Of a DNA stretch of 64,000 bases, positions 52,042 through 61,600 are shown piece by piece (the stretch's first letter is position 1; every line of letters begins with the position of its first letter). A model generated the notes under the pieces. That model was not told the DNA's origin. It was given only the letters and a program-made list of their open reading frames with translations, and did no database searches. The DNA comes from Bradyrhizobium sp. Arg816 (GTDB lineage Bacteria; Pseudomonadota; Alphaproteobacteria; Rhizobiales; Xanthobacteraceae). Location of the stretch: NCBI RefSeq assembly GCF_029989365.1, contig NZ_JAPRAQ010000018.1, positions 103,297 to 167,296 on the forward strand, in the 5' to 3' direction. The position numbers were made by a program, and so were the translations under genes.

Positions 52042-52281
52042 CTAGTGCGCGAACCGCTGTTGAACCCTGGGCCCCGTCGCGCTCAGCGGCTTGTCGACGG
52101 GAAGGAGGGTCTCGCAGTGCTGCCTGATCAGCGCAGCCTTCGTCGTGCGAGTCACGAGATGAAGGGTGCTGTGGCAGCAGGAGCACTCGTATACCTTTAG
52201 TGCATAGCCCCGCGCGATTGGAAAGACGGCTACGACCGCTCTTGCCTGGCTACATACAATACAGTTGGCTTCTCCGCTCAT
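52042..52281 (-). CDS. small Cys-rich (zinc-ribbon-like) protein
   Basis: 79 residues from the ATG at 52281 (MSGEANCIVCSQARAVVAVF), with GGGGGAG before it; the longer frame is not supported. Two CxxC pairs (CIVC near residue 7 and CSCC near 34, with an H shortly after) suggest a zinc ribbon. A hydrophobic strand lies between. No family name is recognised. It faces the motE-like gene. Confidence 0.55.
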   Translation of the reverse strand: MSGEANCIVCSQARAVVAVFPIARGYALKVYECSCCHSTLHLVTRTTKAALIRQHCETLLPVDKPLSATGPRVQQRFAH

Positions 52282-52839
52282 TGATTGCTCCCCCAAAAAA
52301 GTTGACCAATCGCATTCGCATCGCAATGATCACATTTGATTCAGAGTCGTTGATGGACCGCAACACCTCTGAGGTTGTGCGAGCCTATTCGGCAACCAAG
52401 TACGCAGATCAAACGCGCCGGGGAGTGGGGTGATCGCCGCGAGCTTGACGTCCTCGTCGCACGAAGCACGTCGGCTCGCGTTGCAGATGCAGCTGAAGCA
52501 GGCGGCATCTTCTGAGGCTGCGATGAGTTGACGCGTGCAACTGTGAACTGGAGTACAGTGGTGCTGGAGAGTTCGTCCTAGGCTCCCGCCATCGGCAATC
52601 AGCCGCGCGGGCGGAAGCCATGAATTACTCGTCCGTAGCAGAACGCGCAATCGAAGCCGTCAATCGACTGCTCATCGCGGCGATGACGTTGGCCTGGACA
52701 TCCGCGCTTGACCATCAGCATGCATTGCCGCCGCAAGAAGAGGATGGCGACACTGACGATGCTTGTCCCGAGCTGGACAGCTCCTCGGCGTCGGATGGCA
52801 CGGGAAAACAGCACTGAAGATCCAGTCGCCCTGCGGACT
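52282..52839. other. 558-bp region without a confident gene
   Basis: A 65-codon frame at 52620-52817 on the plus strand (MNYSSVAERAIEAVNRLLIA) follows GGCGGAAG and could be a small hypothetical gene, but it has no recognised family and overlaps frames on the other strand. Otherwise no hairpin terminator, promoter or repeat stands out. Base composition is less GC-rich than in the flagellar genes, in line with a junction to an accessory segment. Confidence 0.35.
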
Positions 52840-55800
52840 TCACACGATCAGATCGTGCGGCACGTGGGCGTGAGCTGAGCCCGCCCCGTGAGCCGGATCA
52901 ATATGCGGCGGGGACGGTTCAGGCATCGACGCCGGCCTGGATCCGTGGACGACGCCAGCATGCTCGTGATGACCGGACGGGTCCGAAGGATCGTCCCATC
53001 CTGCGCTGAGCTCTGAACGGTGGCCATGCAAAGCGCCATCCCTGGTGGCGTAGGGTTCGACTGCCGCGTGCCAGGGCAGGGGCGCAATGTCACCCGAACC
53101 GTCAGAGCCGTGTTGCTTGAAATGAAATGAGTCCCCGAGGTGGACCCAAGCACCTCGAGGAAGGCCGTCCTCGGCTATCGGGTCGCCATGATGATGCTCG
53201 CGGAAGTGATTTTCGTGGTGTGACGTCTGGATGGAGTCGGGGCCGGACTCGATGCTCGGGTCGACCGTGGACGGTGTGACCGGACCGCTGTCCTTGGCGG
53301 CCACGCGCTCCCAAGCGGGCGCGATCTCCTTGCCGTTGTCGAACGGTGTCAGCTTGTCGAATACGAACCTATTCTCCGCAACTGCCGTGGAATGAAGGTG
53401 GTTGACGGGCTGCACGTGGCTCACCGCGGAGGCCACGCTCTCGCTGCTGGACGCGTCCGATCGCGTGTTCGTATCGTCGGGCTGAACGAACTGGGTGTGC
53501 CTGACGAGGGCAATCCGGTCGCAATCGGCATCGAACCTGCACCCGCTCGCCTTCGCGGCTTGCCCGGGCCCGTCTCCGTCGATCAGGGCGGCTCGCTCAT
53601 GGACGGTTTCGCCTGATGAGAGGCTGGTCGCCGTCGTCGGGCTACCGGTCGCGTCGTTGTCCGCGCTCGCTTCCAGATTGGCCGGCTCGGCTGCCATCGC
53701 ATGACCCGACGTTTCCAGCGCGAGCATGAAATCCGACGTCTGGACGGTGGAGAAGCCATCGAGATGGATTTCCACCAGACTGGAATTGCCGATGCTCAGG
53801 CTTTGATCCGTCGCATTGACGTACACGATGGTCTGGTTCGCCGAGCTGTCGTAGAGCCAGGCGATCGTATGTGCGGGCACCATCGTGCTGGAGTGGTCGA
53901 GTGCCAGAACGGAGAGGGTGAGCGCGCCGAGCGCTATCACGTCGCTCCGCTCAGAGTCTGCCTTGAAACCAGAGATGATATCAGGTCGCGCTGCACTGGA
54001 ATTCGACGTCGAAGCAAAGACGAAATGATCGTCTCTGGAGCCGCCGGCAAGAAGGGTCTGTTCGTGCCCGTCGTGACAGGTGTCGCAATTGTCGTTTGTG
54101 CCGATCTTGCCATGATCCGGACTTTCGCCGGAGACACCGATGCCATCCGTGTTCGCGTCAAGGGCGCTCGCGGCCACCGTCGGACCGGCGGCAAAAGCTC
54201 GCGCAGCCGCATTGTCTTCGGGGGGCGCGGCGGCGTGGGGCGGATCGGCGGCATCGAGCGCTGCCGCGTGGCCGAAATGGTCGCGATCGTCGGCGCCGTG
54301 GATTGTGATGGCTATGGTCTGTTCCGTCCCATCGATGGTCGTGACCGTGAAGGTGTCGGTCAAAGTCTCGCAGGAAGGAAGCGCCTGCACGGCACAGTTG
54401 GTGGTGTCGAGCGTGTAGGTCCACACACCGGCGGCGGTCATCGTGAAACTGCCGTAGCCGCCCGCGCTCCGTGTCGCACAAGTGACCGGCGTGAATGTGT
54501 TCGGCGCGTTGTCGACGTCGGTGTCAGTCAGTCTGCCGCTCGCCGTCGGCTTGCCGTGTTCCCTGCAATCGGGCTCGGTCACCGAGCCAGTGATGCAGCC
54601 GTGAATGATGGCCGGATCGTTCGTGCCGTGGATGGTGATCGTCACCACCTGCGCGGTGCCGTCGATGGTGGTCACGGTGAAAGTGTCGGTCAGGGTGTCG
54701 TAGGCGTTCAGCGCCTGCACGACGCAATTGGTATTATCGAGCGTGTAGGTCCAGACGCCGTCAGCGGTCATCCGGAAGCAGCCGTAACCGTGGTCGCTCG
54801 CCCTCGGCGAGGTCACCGGCGTGAAGCTGTCGGGAGTATTGTCGACGTCCGCATCTGCAAGCTTGCCGGTCACGATTGGAGTCCCGGGCTTCCAACATGC
54901 GGCTTCCGTCACGGTACCGGTCGTCGTCCCGGAAATGACGGCAGCATCGTTGGAGCCGTTGATCGTGATGGTAATCAACTGCGGGGTGCCGCCGATGCTG
55001 GTCACCGTGAAGGTGTCGGTCAGCGTCTGGCCGACGTTCAAAGCCTGTACTGCGCTGTTGGATTGATCGAGCGTGTAGCTCCAGACGCCGTCGGCGGTCA
55101 TGGTGAAAGTGCCGTAGCCGTGTGCACTCTTCGTCGGGGAATTGACGGCCGTGAAAGTGTTGGCGGGGTCGTCGACGTCGACATCCGAAAGCTTGCCGGT
55201 CGTGAGACCGGTCGTGAGAGGGGGGGCGGATGCGGCATTGGCGACGCCGCCGAATTCGACCGACGAGCCGGTCGTCGTACCGGAGATGATCGCCGCGTCG
55301 TCGGCCCCGTTGATGTTGATCGTGAAGGTCTGTTGAGCCGAAAGCGACCCGTCGGACACGGTGATCACAAAGCTATCGGTGGTCGGCGTCTTCAGCGCAT
55401 TGATCGCGCCACTGTCGGGAACGAAGGCATAGGCGCCAGTCGTGCTGTTCAGATAAAGCGTGCCAAAAGAGCTGGTCTTCGATACGTCGTAAATCGCTCC
55501 CTGCAGCGCGGTAGCGCCCGTAGCGCCTCCGCTGATGCCGAAAGTCAGCGCGGCGCTGGAGCTGCTGGCGCTGAACGTTCCCGTTGTTGCGGTGAAGACG
55601 TCGAACGCGACCGTGTCGAGTTCAAGCGGGCCCGCCTGCACATTCAAGATCGGCGCCGTCCGCACGGGCGTGATGATGTCTGGCACCGTGACGATGATCG
55701 GCTGCAACGGTGGCAGCGCGTTCGGCCCCGCGGGCGCTATGAAATTGATCGGCTCCAGCGGCAGAGATTCGACGAACGGAGGCGTGCCGGACCCGTTCTT

Positions 55801-56247
55801 GCCAAATCCCTTCGAGAAATTTTCGAGCGCCTCCTGCTGGGCCACCCGCAGCTCCTCCATGCGCGTGGGGCTGTTGTCGAGCTGATTCACGGCAAGCCCT
55901 GAGCCGACCTTGCTCAGCACGACGGTTTGTCCGGGGTCCTCGACGATGATGTTCCGCGGGATTGGTTCCTTGGTCGTGAGCTCGAACGTGCCGTGTGCAA
56001 AGTCCTTGTATGTAATCGTATCGTCGTCCAGGAACGTTGCGTTCGGGTCTGCGGCCCTGACCTCTTTGATCATCGAGAAGAGCAATGCCGTGAGCGACAG
56101 CATCCCGAAACGGTCGGCAGAGGCTCGCTCATGAGATTGAATAGCGGGTACATCAGGAGGACTGCTCTTCGCCGTCTTCACGCGGCGATGCAGGCCCGCA
56201 GCGGCTTCGCGCTCGTCCCCGTGCTCTCCAGTGGACGTGACGGCCAT
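52840..56247 (-). CDS. large VCBS-repeat surface/adhesin-like protein
   Basis: 1135 residues, start ATG 56247 with GAGG before it. After 45 polar residues there is a hydrophobic segment (MLSLTALLFSMIKEVRAAD). Residues about 312-649 hold three tandem VCBS repeats, each with a TVTEA/GTTTG start, a YGTFTMTADGVWSYTLD core and a TDTFTVTTIDGT end, bounded by ITIxGxxDxAxI. The C-terminal part has an RTX-like terminal segment (GGSRDDHFVFASTSN ... DIISGFKADSERSD) and a His/Asp-rich tail. Such proteins are often exported by type I secretion and mediate adhesion. No ABC/HlyD exporter is in the window. Unusually, the VCBS repeats contain Cys, and residues 721-725 are CDTCH. Confidence 0.8.
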   Translation of the reverse strand: MAVTSTGEHGDEREAAAGLHRRVKTAKSSPPDVPAIQSHERASADRFGMLSLTALLFSMIKEVRAADPNATFLDDDTITYKDFAHGTFELTTKEPIPRNIIVEDPGQTVVLSKVGSGLAVNQLDNSPTRMEELRVAQQEALENFSKGFGKNGSGTPPFVESLPLEPINFIAPAGPNALPPLQPIIVTVPDIITPVRTAPILNVQAGPLELDTVAFDVFTATTGTFSASSSSAALTFGISGGATGATALQGAIYDVSKTSSFGTLYLNSTTGAYAFVPDSGAINALKTPTTDSFVITVSDGSLSAQQTFTININGADDAAIISGTTTGSSVEFGGVANAASAPPLTTGLTTGKLSDVDVDDPANTFTAVNSPTKSAHGYGTFTMTADGVWSYTLDQSNSAVQALNVGQTLTDTFTVTSIGGTPQLITITINGSNDAAVISGTTTGTVTEAACWKPGTPIVTGKLADADVDNTPDSFTPVTSPRASDHGYGCFRMTADGVWTYTLDNTNCVVQALNAYDTLTDTFTVTTIDGTAQVVTITIHGTNDPAIIHGCITGSVTEPDCREHGKPTASGRLTDTDVDNAPNTFTPVTCATRSAGGYGSFTMTAAGVWTYTLDTTNCAVQALPSCETLTDTFTVTTIDGTEQTIAITIHGADDRDHFGHAAALDAADPPHAAAPPEDNAAARAFAAGPTVAASALDANTDGIGVSGESPDHGKIGTNDNCDTCHDGHEQTLLAGGSRDDHFVFASTSNSSAARPDIISGFKADSERSDVIALGALTLSVLALDHSSTMVPAHTIAWLYDSSANQTIVYVNATDQSLSIGNSSLVEIHLDGFSTVQTSDFMLALETSGHAMAAEPANLEASADNDATGSPTTATSLSSGETVHERAALIDGDGPGQAAKASGCRFDADCDRIALVRHTQFVQPDDTNTRSDASSSESVASAVSHVQPVNHLHSTAVAENRFVFDKLTPFDNGKEIAPAWERVAAKDSGPVTPSTVDPSIESGPDSIQTSHHENHFREHHHGDPIAEDGLPRGAWVHLGDSFHFKQHGSDGSGDIAPLPWHAAVEPYATRDGALHGHRSELSAGWDDPSDPSGHHEHAGVVHGSRPASMPEPSPPHIDPAHGAGSAHAHVPHDLIV

Positions 56248-56653
56248 TTTTCAACCTCGATTGCCCGAGCGGTCGGCCTCAGGCGTCGCCCTATGCCGCT
56301 GCATCTTGGCCGGCTTGCCGCGTCACGCGATCGGGAACAATTTTGTGCCGGCAACCTCAGCCATGCCCGCTAAAAGTCGTCGTTTCCGAGAATTCCGCCC
56401 AGGCTGATCACGGCAGAATTGCTGTCGTTTCGCCCGAAGGCACCGCTTTCAGCGCCAAAAGCTGTTTGAAATTGCCTGGCGCGGATAGTGACTCTTTTGG
56501 ACACGGCGATCAGCCATTCGGATTACCCCGGAATAACCATTTTGGCTGTCGTGGCTTGCTGCGGCTGGTCTGCCATTATCCCCGATGGCTTTCGCCGGCG
56601 CTGTCGGAGCCGTTCGGATGCTCGAGGATCATTTCTTCGAAAAGGAGGAAGCC
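56248..56653. other. 406-bp divergent intergenic region
   Basis: It separates the divergent VCBS and FecR-domain genes. A consensus AAAGGAGG ribosome site (56641-56648) belongs to the FecR gene. No clear sigma-54, CtrA or EcfG site and no strong hairpin was seen; promoters for both genes should be here. Confidence 0.4.
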
Positions 56654-57310
56654 ATGGGCACTCGTGCAACGATTGTTCTCGTGGCAGGTCTCGTCCTTGC
56701 GCTGGCCGCTTCGTCACCCCGCCCGGTTCAGGCGCAGGATGATTCTCCGCGGCGCGCCGTGCTGGACTCGTCGTCAAAGCCAATCGGGAAAGTTGTGGCA
56801 GCCGATGGCTCGGTCATCATCGAGCATGCGGGCGCCGCCATTGTCCAGGCAAACGTCGGGGGCGAATCCATCCAGACGAAGATCGGTGATCCCGTCTATT
56901 TGGGCGATGTGGTTCGAACCGGTGCCGACAGTCGGGTCGGCATCAACTTCGTCGATGGAACTTCGTTCAACTTGTCGAGCAACGCCCGCATGACATTGGA
57001 CGAATACGTCTACGAGCCGGGTGGAAAGTCCAATTCGACAGCCTTCAACCTGACCAAGGGAACGTTCGTTTTTGTTGCCGGCCAGGTTGCGAAGACCGGA
57101 GACATGAAGATCGAAACGCCGGTCGCGACGATGGGCATTCGAGGCACCACACCTCACGTCGAAATCTCGGACGACGGAACCACCAGGTTTTCCACTCTGA
57201 TCGAAGAGGGCAAGGACAAATATACGAAGAAGCCCGGTGCTGCGGGGACACGCCAACCCGAGCAAAGGGCCGAGAAAAGGCTCAATCTGAACATCTGCCG
57301 CGGCTGCTAG
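56654..57310 (+). CDS. exported FecR-domain protein
   Basis: 218 residues from the ATG at 56654, chosen because of a perfect AAAGGAGG. A Sec signal peptide (TIVLVAGLVLALAASSPRPVQA) is followed by a FecR domain: GDPVYLGDVVRTGADSRVG, VDGTSFNLSSNARMTLDEY, ATMGIRGTTPHVEI. The domain here is not coupled to a membrane-spanning anti-sigma part, so it is a free periplasmic or surface FecR protein, a type often encoded beside large repeat adhesins. The C-terminus is basic and ends in CRGC. Confidence 0.82.
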   Translation: MGTRATIVLVAGLVLALAASSPRPVQAQDDSPRRAVLDSSSKPIGKVVAADGSVIIEHAGAAIVQANVGGESIQTKIGDPVYLGDVVRTGADSRVGINFVDGTSFNLSSNARMTLDEYVYEPGGKSNSTAFNLTKGTFVFVAGQVAKTGDMKIETPVATMGIRGTTPHVEISDDGTTRFSTLIEEGKDKYTKKPGAAGTRQPEQRAEKRLNLNICRGC

Positions 57311-57364
57311 AGAATTGGTCCGACCCGGTGCAATCGCCAGATCTCAGAAGATCGGGAGCCTGAC

Positions 57365-58228
57365 ATGAAACCAGGATCCTCCGTTGCCGAAGGCGGACTG
57401 GCGCTTGTCGTCCTGATGTTGGTCGGCTTGCCGGTCGTGGCCCAAAGCTCCAGGGTGAAGGACAGCTATCTCAGCAATATCGAACTGTGCAACGGGACGG
57501 GTACCACCTCGCTCGATGCCCGGATCGGTGCCTGCACGACTTTCATACAGGCGCGTCCAGACTCGACGGCGGCTCTGGCAATCGCGTACAACAATCGCGG
57601 CAACGCCTACACTGCAAAGGGCGACTACGACAGCGCCATCAGCGATTTCGATCAGTCGATCGCACTCAATCCGACATACGCAAAGGCCTTCAACAACCGC
57701 GGCGTGGCTCACTTGAGGAGACGCGAATATGAGCTCGCGATCGAAGCCTTTGATGATGCGATCAAGCTCGATCCCGGCTATGGCGCTGCCTTCATCAACC
57801 GCGCCGGAGCCTACCTGAAGAAAAACGACCACCAGCGCGCGGCGCATGATTACGACGAGGCAATCCGTCTCCAGCCCGCCTCGCGGGCGGCATGGAGCGG
57901 ACGATGTTGGACCCGGGCGGTTCTTGGTGCCTCGCGAGAAGCGCTGGAGGATTGCGACAGAGCGCTTCAATCGGGATCGACCAGCGCCGCCGTGTACGAC
58001 TCGCGTGGGCTGATCCACCTGAAGATGGGTGAGTTCGGTGCGGCGATCGATGACTACAATTCTGCCCTGCGAGCCGCCCCGGAACTGGCGAGCGCGCTCT
58101 TTGGCCGCGGGCTTGCCAAGCTGAAGCAAGGCGATGCGACCGGCGGAAAATCTGACATTTCGACTGCGAAGACAATTCAGAAGAACATCGGCGACGAGTT
58201 CGCGCGTTATGGCGTCGATTACGACTGA
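57365..58228 (+). CDS. exported tetratricopeptide-repeat protein
   Basis: 287 residues. An N-terminal hydrophobic signal (GLALVVLMLVGLPVVAQ) leads to about five TPR units, for example AYNNRGNAYTAKGDYDSAIS, AFNNRGVAHLRRREYELAIE and VYDSRGLIHLKMGEFGAAID. TPR proteins serve as protein-protein scaffolds; this one is predicted to be periplasmic. It follows the FecR gene by 54 bp on the same strand, so the two are probably co-transcribed, facing away from the VCBS protein. Confidence 0.82.
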   Translation: MKPGSSVAEGGLALVVLMLVGLPVVAQSSRVKDSYLSNIELCNGTGTTSLDARIGACTTFIQARPDSTAALAIAYNNRGNAYTAKGDYDSAISDFDQSIALNPTYAKAFNNRGVAHLRRREYELAIEAFDDAIKLDPGYGAAFINRAGAYLKKNDHQRAAHDYDEAIRLQPASRAAWSGRCWTRAVLGASREALEDCDRALQSGSTSAAVYDSRGLIHLKMGEFGAAIDDYNSALRAAPELASALFGRGLAKLKQGDATGGKSDISTAKTIQKNIGDEFARYGVDYD

Positions 58229-58264
58229 GTTGGCCCGGTGAGGCGGAACGAATCGGAGGTGAAT

Positions 58265-58459
58265 ATGGATGCAAGGTTCGCGCTCATTCAAGCTCACGAC
58301 GATAGCATTCGCCGCTATCGGCGGTTGTTGAACACACCGCTGACCGATCTCGAGCGTGAGTACATCGAGAGCCGAATCTCGGAAAAGCGATTGACCTTGC
58401 AGTCAATTCGCGAAGCGCGAGGCAAGGTGAATGCCTTGCCGGCCAATCGAGGGGGTTGA
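58265..58459 (+). CDS. small charged helical protein
   Basis: 64 residues from the ATG at 58265, with CGGAGGTG before it; a GTG nine codons earlier also opens the frame. Sequence such as HDDSIRRYRRLLNTPLTDLE and REYIESRISEKRLTLQSI predicts two helices. It resembles short hypothetical proteins of Bradyrhizobium with no known role. It follows the TPR gene by 36 bp and may be its last operon member. Confidence 0.6.
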   Translation: MDARFALIQAHDDSIRRYRRLLNTPLTDLEREYIESRISEKRLTLQSIREARGKVNALPANRGG

Positions 58460-58491
58460 TTGGCATTCCTGACGGGGCGACCGAAGGGGTG

Positions 58492-58612
58492 TTAACACCT
58501 CCTTAACCACTTGCTCTCCAGATTTCGAAGCACGAATGCCTGAGCCCGCAAGCAGGCGTCGCGACGCACTGTGCCGGGTGAATTCGTCATTACAGCATTA
58601 ACAAGTCCTTAA
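58492..58612 (+). promoter_or_regulatory. two perfect CtrA boxes before the large TPR protein
   Basis: TTAA-N7-TTAA occurs at 58492-58506 and again at 58598-58612, 184 and 78 bp before the ATG at 58690. Two full boxes in a 230-bp gap point to direct CtrA control of the following gene. Confidence 0.78.
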
Positions 58613-58689
58613 TTGGCAAAACCTACAGTCGACGGCACGCGCCGGCGCCAGTGCTGGCATGGACCGCCGAATTGGAAGAAACGCCGCCA

Positions 58690-61600
58690 ATGGCGCAGAA
58701 GGCTGCCGCTGGATTTATGTCGCGAGCCCGCGCTTTGGCGCGAGGGCTGTCGCGCCATGTCCGCAAGGCACCCGTGCTGGCGGCCTGCCTGCTGATCGGC
58801 CTCGGTGCGCCCGCCCGCGCCGCCGATGTGGTCCGGGGCGAGGCGACTTTCTCGGCCGGTGGCGGCTTTGCCCGTCTGGTGATCAAGCTGGGCGAGGACG
58901 TTCCCTCCGAGGTGACGACGGCCGGCTCCATTCTCATCATTCGCTTCGACCGGGCGGTCGACGTTCCCGTCGATCGCGTTCCGGAAGGTGCGCCCGACTA
59001 CGTCAATTCTGCCCGCCGCGATCCCGACGGCAGCGCCATCCGCCTGTCACTGGCGCGGCGTGTCACCGTCAACACCATGAATGCCGGCGAGCGCACCTTC
59101 ATCGATCTCTTGCCGGAGGGCTGGAAGGGGCCGCCGCCAAGCCTGCCCATGGACGTGGTCAAGGAACTGGCCGAGCGTGCGCGTGTCGCGGAACGTGCCT
59201 TGCGCGCCCAGCGCGCCGCAGCCGAGACCAAGAAGCGTCCGCAGATCCGCGTGCGCGCCTCAGTGCAGCCGACTTTCGTGCGCTTCGTGTTCGAGATGCC
59301 CGACGGCGTCGGCGTGTCCTCCGTGCTCAACGAGCAGAAGCTGACGCTCGCGTTCAATGCCGGACTCAATTTCGATCTGGCGGACGCCGTCGTCGCCGCG
59401 CCTCCGAACGTCGCCTCGATCAAGCAGAAGTCCGACATCGACCAGACCAGCGTCGAGATCGCGCTGATCGGCGATTCGGACGTGCACTCCTTCCGCGACG
59501 AGAAGAATTACGTCGTCGACATCTCCTTCCAACCCGACAAGGGCAAGACCGCCGCGACGGCTGAGGCGGTGATCGCGCAGGCGAAGCCTGTGGCCCAAAG
59601 CCATGGACCGGCTCCGGAAAAGCCGGCGGCCGAGAAGCCGAAGGAGGTCCATCGCGAGATCGCGCCGCCGACGTCCGAGACGATCGCGCGCGAAGCCAAG
59701 ATCGAAGCCAAGATCGAAGCGAAGCCCGAGGTGAAGCCGGAAGCTCCGGCGGCGATGCCGCCGGTCGACGCACCGAAGCCTGCGCCGGCTCCCGCGGCCG
59801 AAGCACCGCATGCTGCGGAACCGCCCAAGGACGTGTCGAAGCCCGCCGCGCCGACAACGGAAGCTGTGGTCGCGCCCGTCAAGCCCGCGGTGTCCGAAGC
59901 GCCCAAGGAGATCGTGAAGGAGGCTGCGAAAGAGCCGGTCAAGGACAGCATCAAGGCCGCACCTGCCGAGGCGCCGGCCGCGCCGCAGCCCACCGTGGCC
60001 AGCGTCGATGTCCGCCGCGACAGCGATGGCTTGCGCGTGATCTTCCCGCTTCAGGTGGCAACGCCTGCGGCGGCGTTCCGCCGCGGCGATACGGTGTGGC
60101 TGGTGTTCGATACGCCGAAGCCGATCGACGTCGAGGCGATCCGCAGCCGGGGCGGTGCGATGATCGGCGAGGTCAGCCGCATGCCGCTCGATAAGGGGCA
60201 GGCCGTCCGCATCCGTCTCACCCGGCCGCTGGTCTACTCGCTGACGAGCGAGGAGATCGGCAAGGAGACCAATTGGCTCCTGACGCTCGCCGACAAGATC
60301 CAGGCGACGCCGCTACCGCTGATGATGTCGCGCAACATCACCGACCCCGCGCTCGCCAATATCGCGATCCCGTTCGCCAATCCGGGCCTGTTGCACAAGC
60401 TGACCGATCCCGACGCCGGCGACACGCTCTATGTCGTCACCGGGCAGCGGCCGGTGCGCGGCTTCATCAAGCGGCAGGATCTCGTCGATCTCTCGCTGCT
60501 GGAATCCGCGCACGGCATCGCGATCCGGCCGAACTCCGACGAGGTCGGCGTCGAGGTCGGATCCGACAAGGTCATTCTCGGCAAGAAGGGCGGACTGACG
60601 CTGTCGCCGGTCGATATCTCCGCCGAGCGGGCGCCGACCGCGGTGCGGCCGGTCTTCAGTCCGGAAGGCTGGCGCAAGGGCCAGTCGGAGGATTTCTGGA
60701 CGCGCCAGGGTAGCCTGATCACGGCGATCTCGGCCGTCGAGCCGGCGCAGCGCTCGCTGCCGCGGCTCGATCTCGCCCAGTTCTACATGTCGCGCGCCAT
60801 GTACCACGAAGCCAAGTCGGTGACCGACCTGATGCTGGCCGATCCCCTCAACAAGGAGGAGAGCGGCGCGCTGATCATGCATGCGATCGCGAACATCTTG
60901 ATCGGCCGGCCAGCGCAGGGCTTGAAGGACCTCGCTAATCCCGTGATCGGTAACAGCCACGATTCCCAGCTGTGGAAGGCGCTCGCCTATGCGCGCCAGG
61001 GCAAGTGGGCGGATGCGCGCGAGAAGTTCAAGAACGTCGAATTTGCCATCGCCTCGCTGCCGATCGACATCCAGCGCATCGTGACGATGGAGGCAATGCG
61101 CGCCTCGCTCGAGGTGAAGGATTATGCCGGCGCCTCCAAGCGCCGCAGCGAGATCGAGGTGGTCGGCATATCGCCCGAGGCGGCGCCTGGCTTCGCTGTG
61201 CTGCGCGGCCGGCTCGCCGAGGCGCTCGGCCACGACAAGGACGCGCTCGACGACTACAAATTCGCGGTCGCCTCGAACGATCGTCAGGCGGCGGCCGAGG
61301 CCAAGCAGCTCGAAGTGGCGCTGCGGCAGAAGCGCGACGAGATCAGCAAGGAAGACGCGCTGCGCGAGCTCGAGACGCTGTCGATGACCTGGCGGGGCGA
61401 CTCGATCGAGGTCAAGACGCTCCAGATGCTGTCCCAGATCTATGCCGAGAACGGGCGCTACCGGGACGCGCTCAGGGCGGCGCGCACCGCGACAAGGCTC
61501 CAGCCGAACGCCGAGGCCTCGCGTCAGGCGCAGGACCTCGCCTCCGACCTATTCACGCAGATCTTCCTGGGCCCCAAGGGCGACGAGCTGCCGCCGGTCG

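Noticed and set aside
52330..52650. A 106-codon minus-strand frame in the gap before the VCBS gene
   Set aside because: Overlaps other equally weak frames, no ribosome site and no family resemblance.
54200..55330. Regularly spaced repeats that might suggest a CRISPR or minisatellite
   Set aside because: They are about 330-bp protein-coding VCBS repeats with diverged DNA, not short identical repeats with spacers.
53701..55902. A 733-codon plus-strand frame opposite the VCBS protein
   Set aside because: The minus strand has VCBS repeats and a good start, while this frame has only Arg/Gly/Val-rich shadow sequence.
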